Origin: Candidatus Aerophobota bacterium
GTDB taxonomy: Bacteria; Aerophobota; Aerophobia; Aerophobales; B3-G15
DNA length: 21,993 bases
Direction of reading: 5' to 3'
Assembly (NCBI GenBank): GCA_014859225.1
Contig: JACUUP010000014.1
Coordinates: 1 to 21,993, forward strand
Under the pieces are notes generated by a model, which worked only from the letters and a program-made list of their open reading frames with translations, was not told where the DNA came from and searched no databases. Position numbers and translations under genes: made by a program. Of the stretch, positions 1 through 7,527 are shown one piece after another (the stretch's first letter is position 1; the number at the start of each line of letters is the position of its first letter).

Positions 1-2
1 CC

Positions 3-3000
3 AATGAACAGGCGGTTGAGCTTGCAAGAGCTTTGCAGGAGAAAAACATTTTAGTTTTTATGGCATCGTCATCCAACGGAAAAAGCATGGCTGAGCAGCT
101 GGCTGAGGAAGGAATTGAGATGAACTGGGATACCTTCCTTGTTCCTTACGGGAAGGATACATCGGCCGCGGTTCTTGCGTTAAATTTTGCGGCAAGGTCG
201 GCTATGACCTTTGGTGGAATAAAACCCGGTGATTTTGAAGCTGCAAGAAAGATTTTGCTTTACAATAAAGACAGGGTGCATGCCTTTGTTCTTGCCTTAG
301 GAGCCGACCCGGAGGTAAACGGGACCGGTCAACTGATCACTGATGAGAAATATGCAACTGCGGCCGGGGCAATTAACTTTGGTTTTCCTTGCCTTTCTGA
401 TATAAATATACCCCAGATTCTTCCCACAGGTATTTGCACTTATGAGCACGTTGTATCAGGTATCTCCTTGGATAAAATAGTGACCAAAGCCGTTGAAGTA
501 AGAGGGCTTGAAATAAAGGTCACCGAGATTCCCATACCTGTCCCCTACGGAGCAGGATTTGAAGGTGAGCGAGTCAGGAAAGAACAGATGCAGGTTGAAT
601 TTGGCGGGAAAAAAAGCATCGCTTTTGAACTTTTAAGAGGTCGCTCTATGGACCAGGTGGAAGATGGCAAAATTGAGGTTATAGGTCCTGATGTTGATGA
701 GATGGAGGAAGGTGCTGCTTATAATCTTGGTACGCTGGTGCAAGTTGCGGGAAGACAGTTCAGTGAAGATTTTGAAACTGTGCTTGAGCGAAGAATTCAT
801 GAGTTTATATCCTGTGCCAATGGAATATTCCATATGGGGCAAAGAGCCATTGCCTGGATAAGAATAAGCAAAGAGGCCTACCAGAAAGGATTTAGACTGA
901 AACACCTTGGAGAAATACTCGTAGCTAAGATTAAAGATGAGTACTCAAAGATTGTAGATAAAGTCCAGGTTAAACTAATTACCGATGAGGAGAAAATAAA
1001 GGAGCTGCTTGAGGCGGCAAGAAAAATTTATCATGAAAGAGATGAGAGGTTAGGTGGAATGACCGACGAAGATGTAGATGAGTTTTTTAGTTGCATTCTC
1101 TGTGTTCCCGGGGAAGAGACTATCCTTCTGCCTGATGGTTCTTTTAAGAGCGTGGAAAACCTCTTTGATGAGGCATCCTTTAAATATGTCTTGTCTTTAA
1201 ACAGTCACGATTTTCAGGCTCAATCTGTGGAAGAGCTTTTTCTTAATCCTGCCCCATCAAAGCTGATAAAGATTACTTTAAGTAACGGGAATTCTCTTGC
1301 TCTTACTCCCAACCATAATCTTCTGGTAGATAAAAAGGAGGCTCTTGAATGGTTGAGGGCTTCAGAGTTGAAAATCGGTGATTGGCTTATGTCTCCCCTG
1401 ACAAGCGCTATTGATAAAGGGAGGGATAAAGAGCCCTATGTGATAGATTTCTTATCTCCAGAAATCAAGGTCTGTGATGACGAGGCTCTTTTCTCTTTAA
1501 AGGGATCTATTCTTAGAAAGTATGAGACTCTAAGTAAGGGAGCTTCCAAGTTAGGTATTGATTATCAAAAGCTCTACCAGGCTTTAAGAATAGGGGAAAA
1601 GGTTGCTCGAAGAAGGTTAAGTCTAAAAGAAGTTAAATCAATTTGTGAAAAGCTAACAATTTCCTGGAATGAGTTTAAAACACGGATAAAAGAATTAGGA
1701 ATAGGCAAAGGATGTAGATTAAATGAAAACATTTTAAATGAGGAGTTTTTATATGTGGCTGGATTGGTAGCCTCCGATGGCTGTATTATTAAGAGAGGAA
1801 AAAGCAGTTATGTCCAGTTCACCAATGCTGAAAAAACTTTAGTGGATAGATTCGGGCAGATTGTTTGCAACTGGCTGGGAGTGCACCCCAAAGTTTATGA
1901 GGTAGAGCCTGCTGTATCCATTTCCAAGGGAGTGGAGGTTAGAGGGAGACAAAAAGTTTTTGTCTGCCATGTTCATAATCCTCTCTTAGGACAGATTCTG
2001 ATGGGGTTGGGAGTTAGAAAGAATAGGGGATGGAACGGCGAAAGTATTTCCTCCCTTTCCTCAAGTTTAGTTGCTTCGTTTATCAGGGGACTTTTTGACG
2101 GTGATGGTCATGTAACCAAAGAGCATATTTTTATCTCCACCGGGGACTACAAAGAAGCACAACATATTCATCTTTTGTTGAAAAAGTTAGGGATCTCCTC
2201 TTACATAACCAAAACCACCCGTGGGTACCAGATAGGAACCAGAAGTTTTAATGATGTAGAGAAATTCAGAGCCCTGATATCTTCCCAGCATCCTGCTAAG
2301 TTGCAAAAGATGGAAGAGGTGCTATCACATCGTGACAAAAATCATGTCATACGCACAGATACCGTTCCCTACCTTTGCGGAAGATTGATAGAGAATCTTG
2401 TCCAAAAATATCAAAAGAAACTCCAGATAACCAAACTATCTGTTGATTATAAAACCATTAAAAATTGGATTGCGGGAAAACATCGTATATCCCGGGAAAA
2501 GTTGAAACTGTTGTTGGATGATTTAAAAGAAATAGTTGAGCCCTGTGATTATAACTACAGGGAACTTTTATCCTGGTACAATTCAAGGGCGAGCTTCGAA
2601 AGAATAAAAGATATACAAGAAGTTAAATACTTAGACTCCCGCGTTTACAATTTCAGTGTTAAAAATACGCATAACTACCTGGTAAATGGTGTGGTAGTGA
2701 AAAACTGTCAGTCCTATGCACCGAATCATGTTTGCATTGTAACCCCTGAAAGATTAGGACTTTGCGGAGCCTATACCACGCTTGATTGTAAGGCATCCTA
2801 CCAGATAAATCCCCATGGACCTAATGAACCAGTGAAGAAGGGAAAATGTCTTGACCCGGTTAAAGGTCAGTGGGAAGGGATAAATGAGTATCTTAAGGTT
2901 AAATCAAATGGAAACCTGGAAAAATTTAATGCCTACTCCATGCTGGAGGACCCAATGACTTCGTGTGGCTGCTTCGAGTGTATTGTGGCACTTTTACCTG

Positions 3001-3368
3001 AGGCAAATGGTGTAATGATTGTTAACAGGGAATTTTCGGGTATGACTCCTGTGGGAATGACCTTTAGCACCATGGCCGGACAGGTGGGAGGTGGGGTGCA
3101 GACTCCTGGATTTATTGGTATTGGTAAGCTCTATATAACAAGTAAAAAATTTATCTCTGCCGAAGGTGGTTTAAAGCGAGTTGTCTGGATGCCAGATATG
3201 CTCAAGGAGGAGATAAAAGAAAGATTACAGAAAAGGCTTGAGGAGATAGGAGAACCCGACTTAATGGAAAAAATAGCAAGCGAGAAAGATGCTACGACCA
3301 CAGAGGAGCTGCTTGAATTTTTGCAGAAAAAAAATCATCCGGCCCTTTCAATGGAACCAATGATGTAA
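3..3368 (+). CDS. acsB: Acetyl-CoA synthase (CODH/ACS beta subunit), 5'-partial, intein-containing
   Basis: AcsB condenses a methyl group from the corrinoid protein with CO and CoA to make acetyl-CoA at the Ni-Ni-Fe4S4 A-cluster. The reading frame is open from base 3 at the left edge, so the N-terminus lies outside; about 140 residues are missing relative to the roughly 730-residue Moorella enzyme. The TTG at 33 is only an internal codon. The A-cluster ligands are visible: FFSCIL before the intein, then CQSYAPNHVC and GLCGA after it (the four Fe4S4 cysteines), and the distal-nickel CGC motif at 2964-2972. The host coding sequence is interrupted at 1101-2705 by an in-frame intein; removing it leaves about 586 visible host residues with a continuous, well conserved A-cluster motif. 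The C-terminus (MEPMM) is complete. The gene leads the acs operon and is followed 18 bases later by acsC. The family call is very secure. Confidence 0.96.
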   Translation, partial: NEQAVELARALQEKNILVFMASSSNGKSMAEQLAEEGIEMNWDTFLVPYGKDTSAAVLALNFAARSAMTFGGIKPGDFEAARKILLYNKDRVHAFVLALGADPEVNGTGQLITDEKYATAAGAINFGFPCLSDINIPQILPTGICTYEHVVSGISLDKIVTKAVEVRGLEIKVTEIPIPVPYGAGFEGERVRKEQMQVEFGGKKSIAFELLRGRSMDQVEDGKIEVIGPDVDEMEEGAAYNLGTLVQVAGRQFSEDFETVLERRIHEFISCANGIFHMGQRAIAWIRISKEAYQKGFRLKHLGEILVAKIKDEYSKIVDKVQVKLITDEEKIKELLEAARKIYHERDERLGGMTDEDVDEFFSCILCVPGEETILLPDGSFKSVENLFDEASFKYVLSLNSHDFQAQSVEELFLNPAPSKLIKITLSNGNSLALTPNHNLLVDKKEALEWLRASELKIGDWLMSPLTSAIDKGRDKEPYVIDFLSPEIKVCDDEALFSLKGSILRKYETLSKGASKLGIDYQKLYQALRIGEKVARRRLSLKEVKSICEKLTISWNEFKTRIKELGIGKGCRLNENILNEEFLYVAGLVASDGCIIKRGKSSYVQFTNAEKTLVDRFGQIVCNWLGVHPKVYEVEPAVSISKGVEVRGRQKVFVCHVHNPLLGQILMGLGVRKNRGWNGESISSLSSSLVASFIRGLFDGDGHVTKEHIFISTGDYKEAQHIHLLLKKLGISSYITKTTRGYQIGTRSFNDVEKFRALISSQHPAKLQKMEEVLSHRDKNHVIRTDTVPYLCGRLIENLVQKYQKKLQITKLSVDYKTIKNWIAGKHRISREKLKLLLDDLKEIVEPCDYNYRELLSWYNSRASFERIKDIQEVKYLDSRVYNFSVKNTHNYLVNGVVVKNCQSYAPNHVCIVTPERLGLCGAYTTLDCKASYQINPHGPNEPVKKGKCLDPVKGQWEGINEYLKVKSNGNLEKFNAYSMLEDPMTSCGCFECIVALLPEANGVMIVNREFSGMTPVGMTFSTMAGQVGGGVQTPGFIGIGKLYITSKKFISAEGGLKRVVWMPDMLKEEIKERLQKRLEEIGEPDLMEKIASEKDATTTEELLEFLQKKNHPALSMEPMM
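1101..2705 (+). mobile_element. LAGLIDADG homing-endonuclease intein inside AcsB
   Basis: This is an in-frame protein-splicing element of 535 residues. It begins with Cys1 (CVPGEETIL, a typical block A) and ends VVVKN, followed by host Cys+1. Block B is seen as TPNH (Thr69, His72 of the intein), block F as VYNFSV followed by THNYL (His524), and block G as NGVVVKN. The two endonuclease motifs are VAGLVASDG (1755-1781, acidic residue at intein position 226) and FIRGLFDGDG (2079-2108, acidic residue at 335), so both catalytic aspartates are kept and the homing enzyme looks intact. Two helix-turn-helix-like stretches flank the endonuclease core (about residues 140-191 and 434-480). Splicing would join CIL to CQSYAP, restoring the A-cluster motif. 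The penultimate residue is Lys instead of the usual His. Boundaries come from the host motif and the intein blocks and are secure to the residue. Confidence 0.95.
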
Positions 3369-3386
3369 CCAATAAGGAGGGAGTAA

Positions 3387-4751
3387 ATGGCTTTAACGGG
3401 ATTACAAATTTATAAACTTTTACCTAAGACTAACTGTGGAGATTGTAATTTTCCTACCTGCATGGCTTTTGCTATGCAAGTGGCGGCGAAGAAGGTTGCC
3501 TTGAATCAGTGTCCTCATGCAAGCGAAGAGGCAAGAGCAGAGCTTGCCGAGGCATCAGCTCCACCCATGAAGCTTGTAACGATTGGCACTGACCACAATA
3601 AGGTAGAGGTGGGACAGGAAACAGTACTTTTCAGACATAAGGAGAAATTCCATCACCCAACCGGGATAGCTGTTTTAGTTGAGGATACCCTGACCGATAG
3701 TCAGCTGGATGATGAGATAAGCTCTATAAACAAACTAAAGTTTACCCGGGTGGGGGAGGAAATAAGCGTAAATTTTGTAGCCCTGCAGCACAAATCAACA
3801 ACTGCCAGGGATTATGCTAACTTAACCGAGAAGGTTGTAGAGAAGAGCGATTTTCCACTCATCCTTATCTGCAAAGACCCATCCATTATGGAATCTGCCT
3901 TAAAAATAGCCGGTAACAGAAAACCCTTGCTTTATGCTGCTACCAAAAAAAATTATGAAAAAATGGCTTCCCTTGCTAAAGAATTTAACTGCCCTCTTGC
4001 AGTTTATGCTGAGAGCTTAGAAGAGCTTGCTGCTCTTACCCAGGATGTAAAGAAAATTGGAGTGGACGAGCTTGTTCTTGACCCGGGTTCCAGAGAGCCA
4101 AAAACAGCTCTTGATAATTTAACCAGGCTAAGGAGATTAGCGGTTGAGAAAACTTTCCGTCCCGTAGGATATCCTACGATAATTTTTACGGGTGAGAGCG
4201 ACTCTTTTCAGGAGATTATTCAAGCATCTACTTATGTGTGCAAGTATGCAAATATTGTGGCTTTAAGTGCAAAAACTTCCTGGCAAATTTTACCACTTTT
4301 AACCGTGAGACAAAATATCTATACTGACCCTCAGGTGCCTAACGCGGTTGAATCCAGGCTTTATGAAATAGGGGCAGTGACACCAACCTCACCCCTGCTT
4401 GTAACTACTAATTTTTCCCTTACCTATTTTACCGTAGAATCAGAAGTTGAAAATAGTAAAGTTCCTGCTTATATATGTTCTGTAGATACTGAAGGTATGG
4501 GTGTTTTAAATGCCTATGCCGGGGATAAATGGTCTGCGGAGAAAGCTGCAAAAACTTTAGAGCAGCAAAAAGCAAGAGAAAAGATAAGCCACAATACTGT
4601 AATTATTCCTGGTCTTGTTGCTGTTTTCAGAGCAGAGCTCATTGATGAATTTGGATGGGATGTGCTCGTTGGCCCGGAAGATGCGGCCCGCATCCCCAGT
4701 TTTCTAAAAAATGAGTGGAAGGGATATATGAGCAAAAAAGAGCAAAGATGA
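3387..4751 (+). CDS. acsC: Corrinoid iron-sulfur protein large (gamma) subunit
   Basis: This is the large subunit of the corrinoid iron-sulfur protein. With AcsD it carries the methyl group on cobalt from AcsE to acetyl-CoA synthase. The N-terminal domain has the Fe4S4 signature CGDC-x4-C followed by NQCPH (Cys17, 20, 25, 42), the low-potential cluster that keeps cobalt reducible. The central part is the TIM-barrel domain, and the C-terminal part (about residues 320-454) is the corrinoid-binding region. Length is 454 residues, close to the roughly 446 of the Moorella protein. A strong ribosome binding site (aaggaggg) precedes the ATG. The gene follows acsB by 18 bases and overlaps acsV by an ATGA. 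I see no defect. Confidence 0.96.
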   Translation: MALTGLQIYKLLPKTNCGDCNFPTCMAFAMQVAAKKVALNQCPHASEEARAELAEASAPPMKLVTIGTDHNKVEVGQETVLFRHKEKFHHPTGIAVLVEDTLTDSQLDDEISSINKLKFTRVGEEISVNFVALQHKSTTARDYANLTEKVVEKSDFPLILICKDPSIMESALKIAGNRKPLLYAATKKNYEKMASLAKEFNCPLAVYAESLEELAALTQDVKKIGVDELVLDPGSREPKTALDNLTRLRRLAVEKTFRPVGYPTIIFTGESDSFQEIIQASTYVCKYANIVALSAKTSWQILPLLTVRQNIYTDPQVPNAVESRLYEIGAVTPTSPLLVTTNFSLTYFTVESEVENSKVPAYICSVDTEGMGVLNAYAGDKWSAEKAAKTLEQQKAREKISHNTVIIPGLVAVFRAELIDEFGWDVLVGPEDAARIPSFLKNEWKGYMSKKEQR

Positions 4752-6667
4752 AAAAAGATATAGCCAAGGTAACTTTTCTGCCAGAGGGCGAAACTATTGA
4801 GGTAGAAAAGGGGGTAAGTTTACTTGAGGCATCTACAAGGGCTGGTGTTTATGTTAGCTCAATTTGTGGTGGGGATGGAATCTGTGGAAAGTGCAGACTG
4901 ATTGTTAAGAAAGGCGAGGTTAAAACAAGACCCACAACGCTTCTTGCCAGGGAAGATATAAAGAGAGGTTATGTTCTTGCCTGCCAGAGTGAAGTTGTGG
5001 GAGATGTGGAGGTTGAGGTTCCACCTGAATCCAGAATAGAAGGTAAAATTCTCATAGACATGGACGCCCAGCGTTTCAGAGCTTTATATGCTCCCATGAA
5101 GGAGCAGGTTACATTCAGGTATGAGCCTCTTGTTCAAAAAATTTATCTGGAACTTCCTCCTGCCACCTTACAGGATAATATTTCTGACCATGCTCGTCTT
5201 TATCGTGAGATAAGACGCCATAAAAAAATTGAGAATATGCAAACAGGGCTTAAAGTAATAAGGGGCCTTCCTCATATTTTAAGAGAAGCAGGCTGGAAGG
5301 TTACTACAACTTTAGGAGTTAGGGGGGCAACCACAGAGGTCATTCAGGTGGAAAAAGGAAACACAAAAGATAAAAATTTTGCTATAGCTATTGATGTTGG
5401 GACATCTACAGTTGTAGCACATCTTGTTAACCTGAACACATCAGAGACAATAGATGCGGAGGCAACTTACAACTCTCAGCGCGTATACGGGGAGGAGGTT
5501 ACAAGAAGAATAATTTATGCCGAGCTAAAGGGTGCAGATAAATTGAGGGAAGTTATTGTGGAGGATATTAACAACTTAATATCAATTCTTGTCTCTCGCA
5601 ACAATATTCGCCTTAATGATATTATGGGCTTAGTTTGTGTGGGAAATACCGCCATGATTCATTTTCTCTTAGGACTTGACCCTTCCCGCATAAGAAAAGA
5701 ACCTTACATTCCGGTCTGTACATATCCTCCACCTATAAGAGCAGCAGAGGTGGGGATAAAGATAAACCCCCGGGGACTTTTATATTCCATCCCAGGTATT
5801 GCAAGCTGGGTAGGTGCAGATATTACTGCGGGTATTTTAGCTACAGGGATTTATCAGGTAGAAGAGCTTTGTATACTTATAGATATAGGAACAAATGGTG
5901 AGATAGTTATTGGAAACAAAGAGTGGATGGTGTGCTGCTCTGCATCAGCCGGTCCTGCTTTTGAGGGAAGCGGTGTTAAAAGTGGAATGAGGGCGGGGGA
6001 AGGTGCCATAGAGAGGCTTGAAATTACCGAACAGGGGAAGGTGAGATATACAACCATCGGGGGAGGCAGGCCTCGTGGTATCTGCGGTTCAGGGTTAATT
6101 GATATTATGGCACAGCTTTTTAAGGCAGGATTTGTGGATAGGGCAGGTCGTCTTAGAGCAGGGATTGATGGTAGGGTGAGAGAACAGGATGGGGAGTTTG
6201 AATTTCTGGTAGTTCCTGCCTCTCAGACTGATGGAGATGATATAGTTATAACTCAACCAGATATAGAGAACCTCCTCAGGGCAAAGGCAGCTATTTTTGC
6301 TGCAGTTAATATCTTAATTAAATCTTTAAATATTGAATTTTCTGATATTAAAAGAGTACATATTGCCGGAGGATTCGGTAACTACCTTAGTAAGGAAAAT
6401 GCAATAACCCTTGGCCTTATACCTGATATAGATAGAGAAAAAATACAGTTTGTGGGTAATACTTCTATCCTGGGAGCGAAGATGGCACTTTTATCCCGAC
6501 AGGCTTTTGATACCTGCTATAAGATAGCTAAAAGAATAACTTACTACGATTTAATTACCTATCCAGGATATATGGATGAGTTTATGTCGGCAAAATTTTT
6601 GCCTCATACCAATGGAAACAGGTTTCCCTCAGTGACAGAAATGAAAAAAGTAGAAAAGGGGGTTTAA
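4748..6667 (+). CDS. acsV: Reductive activator of the corrinoid iron-sulfur protein (RACo), ferredoxin/ASKHA protein
   Basis: RACo uses ATP to reduce inactive Co(II) corrinoid back to Co(I), returning AcsCD to the methyl-transfer cycle. The N-terminal 2Fe-2S domain shows Cys40, Cys46, Cys49 (CGGDGICGKC) and Cys79 (LACQS). A linker and middle domain follow, then a large ASKHA-type ATPase domain (DUF4445 family) from about residue 213, with the phosphate-binding loop AIDVGTSTVVAH, a second loop at IDIGTNGEIV and the adenosine motif HIAGGFGNYL. I choose the ATG at 4748, which overlaps the acsC stop as ATGA and gives 639 residues. A GTG at 4715 is in frame but would add 11 unconserved residues lying inside acsC. 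The Shine-Dalgarno is weak, so translation is probably coupled to acsC. Confidence 0.94.
   Translation: MKKDIAKVTFLPEGETIEVEKGVSLLEASTRAGVYVSSICGGDGICGKCRLIVKKGEVKTRPTTLLAREDIKRGYVLACQSEVVGDVEVEVPPESRIEGKILIDMDAQRFRALYAPMKEQVTFRYEPLVQKIYLELPPATLQDNISDHARLYREIRRHKKIENMQTGLKVIRGLPHILREAGWKVTTTLGVRGATTEVIQVEKGNTKDKNFAIAIDVGTSTVVAHLVNLNTSETIDAEATYNSQRVYGEEVTRRIIYAELKGADKLREVIVEDINNLISILVSRNNIRLNDIMGLVCVGNTAMIHFLLGLDPSRIRKEPYIPVCTYPPPIRAAEVGIKINPRGLLYSIPGIASWVGADITAGILATGIYQVEELCILIDIGTNGEIVIGNKEWMVCCSASAGPAFEGSGVKSGMRAGEGAIERLEITEQGKVRYTTIGGGRPRGICGSGLIDIMAQLFKAGFVDRAGRLRAGIDGRVREQDGEFEFLVVPASQTDGDDIVITQPDIENLLRAKAAIFAAVNILIKSLNIEFSDIKRVHIAGGFGNYLSKENAITLGLIPDIDREKIQFVGNTSILGAKMALLSRQAFDTCYKIAKRITYYDLITYPGYMDEFMSAKFLPHTNGNRFPSVTEMKKVEKGV
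6654..6662 (+). promoter_or_regulatory. Ribosome binding site that points to an ACG start
   Basis: An A/G-rich run, aaaaggggg, ends six bases before the ACG at 6669. No other start candidate lies at ribosome-binding distance from it. This is the main evidence that translation of the downstream ATPase begins at 6669 and not at the TTG at 6738. Confidence 0.5.
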
Positions 6668-6668
6668 G

Positions 6669-7439
6669 ACGAGTAAAAAGATTGTTTGCACGGGAAGAGG
6701 TGGAACGGGAAAAACAACTTTTGTAGCTTTAGCAGCTTTGTGTCTCAATTCACATCCCTTGCTTATTGATGCAGATTCTGATATGAGTCTTGCTGATATG
6801 TTAGGGGTTGACCTCCAGAAGGAAAGGATAAAGACTATCTCTGAGGCTCTTTTTGATATTCAAAAAGAACAAACAGATAAAGAGTTAAAATCAATAAGTT
6901 TACCTGAGAAAATAGAGTATCTGATTAATACCTCGTGCTTATATGAATCAGAAAAATTTGATATGATGAGCCTGGGGGTCAAATGGACCCAGGGTTGTTA
7001 CTGTATGCCTAATAATATTTTAAGAGAAGTTGTCTCTAAAATGGCTATGAGCTACACTTATACTATTATAGACTCTCCCGGAGGACTGGAACATATTAAC
7101 AGAAGAATAGTTTCCCAGGTGCAGGATGTATTTGTGATATTAGACCCTTCAAGGAAAGCTTTAAATAATGTGGAGCGGATAAAAAAAATTGCTTCTGAGA
7201 TTGGGATTCATTATGACAATCTTTACCTTATAGCCAATCACAAATTTGACGAAGAAAAAGAAAAATATTTCAAGAGTATGGGTGAGGGTTATTTGGGCAG
7301 GATAGAGTATGATGCGAAGCTGGAGGAGTATACCTGGAAGGGGAGGTCTTTGTTTGAGTTACCGAAAGACTCACCCGCTCTTTGTTCTGTCAGGGAAATT
7401 CTCAAGGGGTCGCTCAAGGGGTCAGGTCTTGCAATATAA
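6669..7439 (+). CDS. acsF: CooC/AcsF-type nickel-insertion MinD-like ATPase, apparent ACG start
   Basis: This is a P-loop ATPase of the MinD/CooC group, thought to load nickel into CO dehydrogenase or acetyl-CoA synthase. The Walker A loop is GRGGTGKTT (residues 9-17), with Arg where most CooC proteins have the signature Lys. The next motif is LIDADSD, and a Cys-x-Cys (GCYC, residues 110 and 112) matches the metal-binding CxC of CooC at the dimer interface. The frame contains no ATG, GTG, TTG or CTG that would keep the P-loop: the first is the TTG at 6738, downstream of it. With ACG at 6669 the protein would begin as (M)SKKIVCTG, one base after the acsV stop and behind a good Shine-Dalgarno. 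Either ACG is used as a start or ATG was lost by a T-to-C change. The last 10 or so residues (LKGSLKGSGLAI) run into a palindromic insertion and probably replace the native end. The name could equally be cooC. Confidence 0.85.
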   Translation, partial: TSKKIVCTGRGGTGKTTFVALAALCLNSHPLLIDADSDMSLADMLGVDLQKERIKTISEALFDIQKEQTDKELKSISLPEKIEYLINTSCLYESEKFDMMSLGVKWTQGCYCMPNNILREVVSKMAMSYTYTIIDSPGGLEHINRRIVSQVQDVFVILDPSRKALNNVERIKKIASEIGIHYDNLYLIANHKFDEEKEKYFKSMGEGYLGRIEYDAKLEEYTWKGRSLFELPKDSPALCSVREILKGSLKGSGLAI

Positions 7440-7510
7440 CATTTGGGTATTTATGTAGTTCATGTAGTAGATTGAAAGTGAGTAGATGTGATATTGCAAG
7501 ACCTGACCCC
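7418..7510. repeat. Long inverted repeat (REP/MITE-like palindrome) between acsF and acsD
   Basis: The left arm at 7418-7437 (ggggtcaggtcttgcaatat) is the exact reverse complement of the right arm at 7491-7510. With one mismatch the pairing continues four or five bases inward (acat at 7439-7442 with atgt at 7486-7489). The intervening stretch is about 45 bases and contains two imperfect atgtagt repeats. The left arm supplies the last codons and stop region of acsF; the right arm ends just before the acsD ribosome binding site. From memory, GGGGTCAGGTCTTG palindromes recur between genes in some environmental bacteria alongside Y1 (REP-associated) transposases, so a mobile palindrome is my favoured reading. 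In RNA it would form a stable hairpin inside the operon. No T-tract follows, so it is not a typical terminator. Confidence 0.8.
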
Positions 7511-7527
7511 AAAATAAGGAGGGTAAT

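Noticed and set aside
33-35. TTG at 33 as the start of AcsB
   Set aside because: The frame is open to base 3 and the host protein is about 140 residues short at its N-terminus, so the real start is upstream of the window.
4715-4747. GTG at 4715 as the start of acsV
   Set aside because: It would add 11 residues inside acsC without a ribosome binding site. The ATG at 4748 overlaps the acsC stop as ATGA and starts the conserved ferredoxin domain.
6738-6740. TTG at 6738 as the start of the CooC-type ATPase
   Set aside because: It lies after the P-loop, so the protein would lack its nucleotide-binding motif; the frame upstream is clearly coding.
7418-7510. Inverted repeat as a Rho-independent terminator
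   Set aside because: The arms are long but the interior is about 45 bases, and the right arm is followed by aaaataagg rather than a T-tract, with acsD starting at once.
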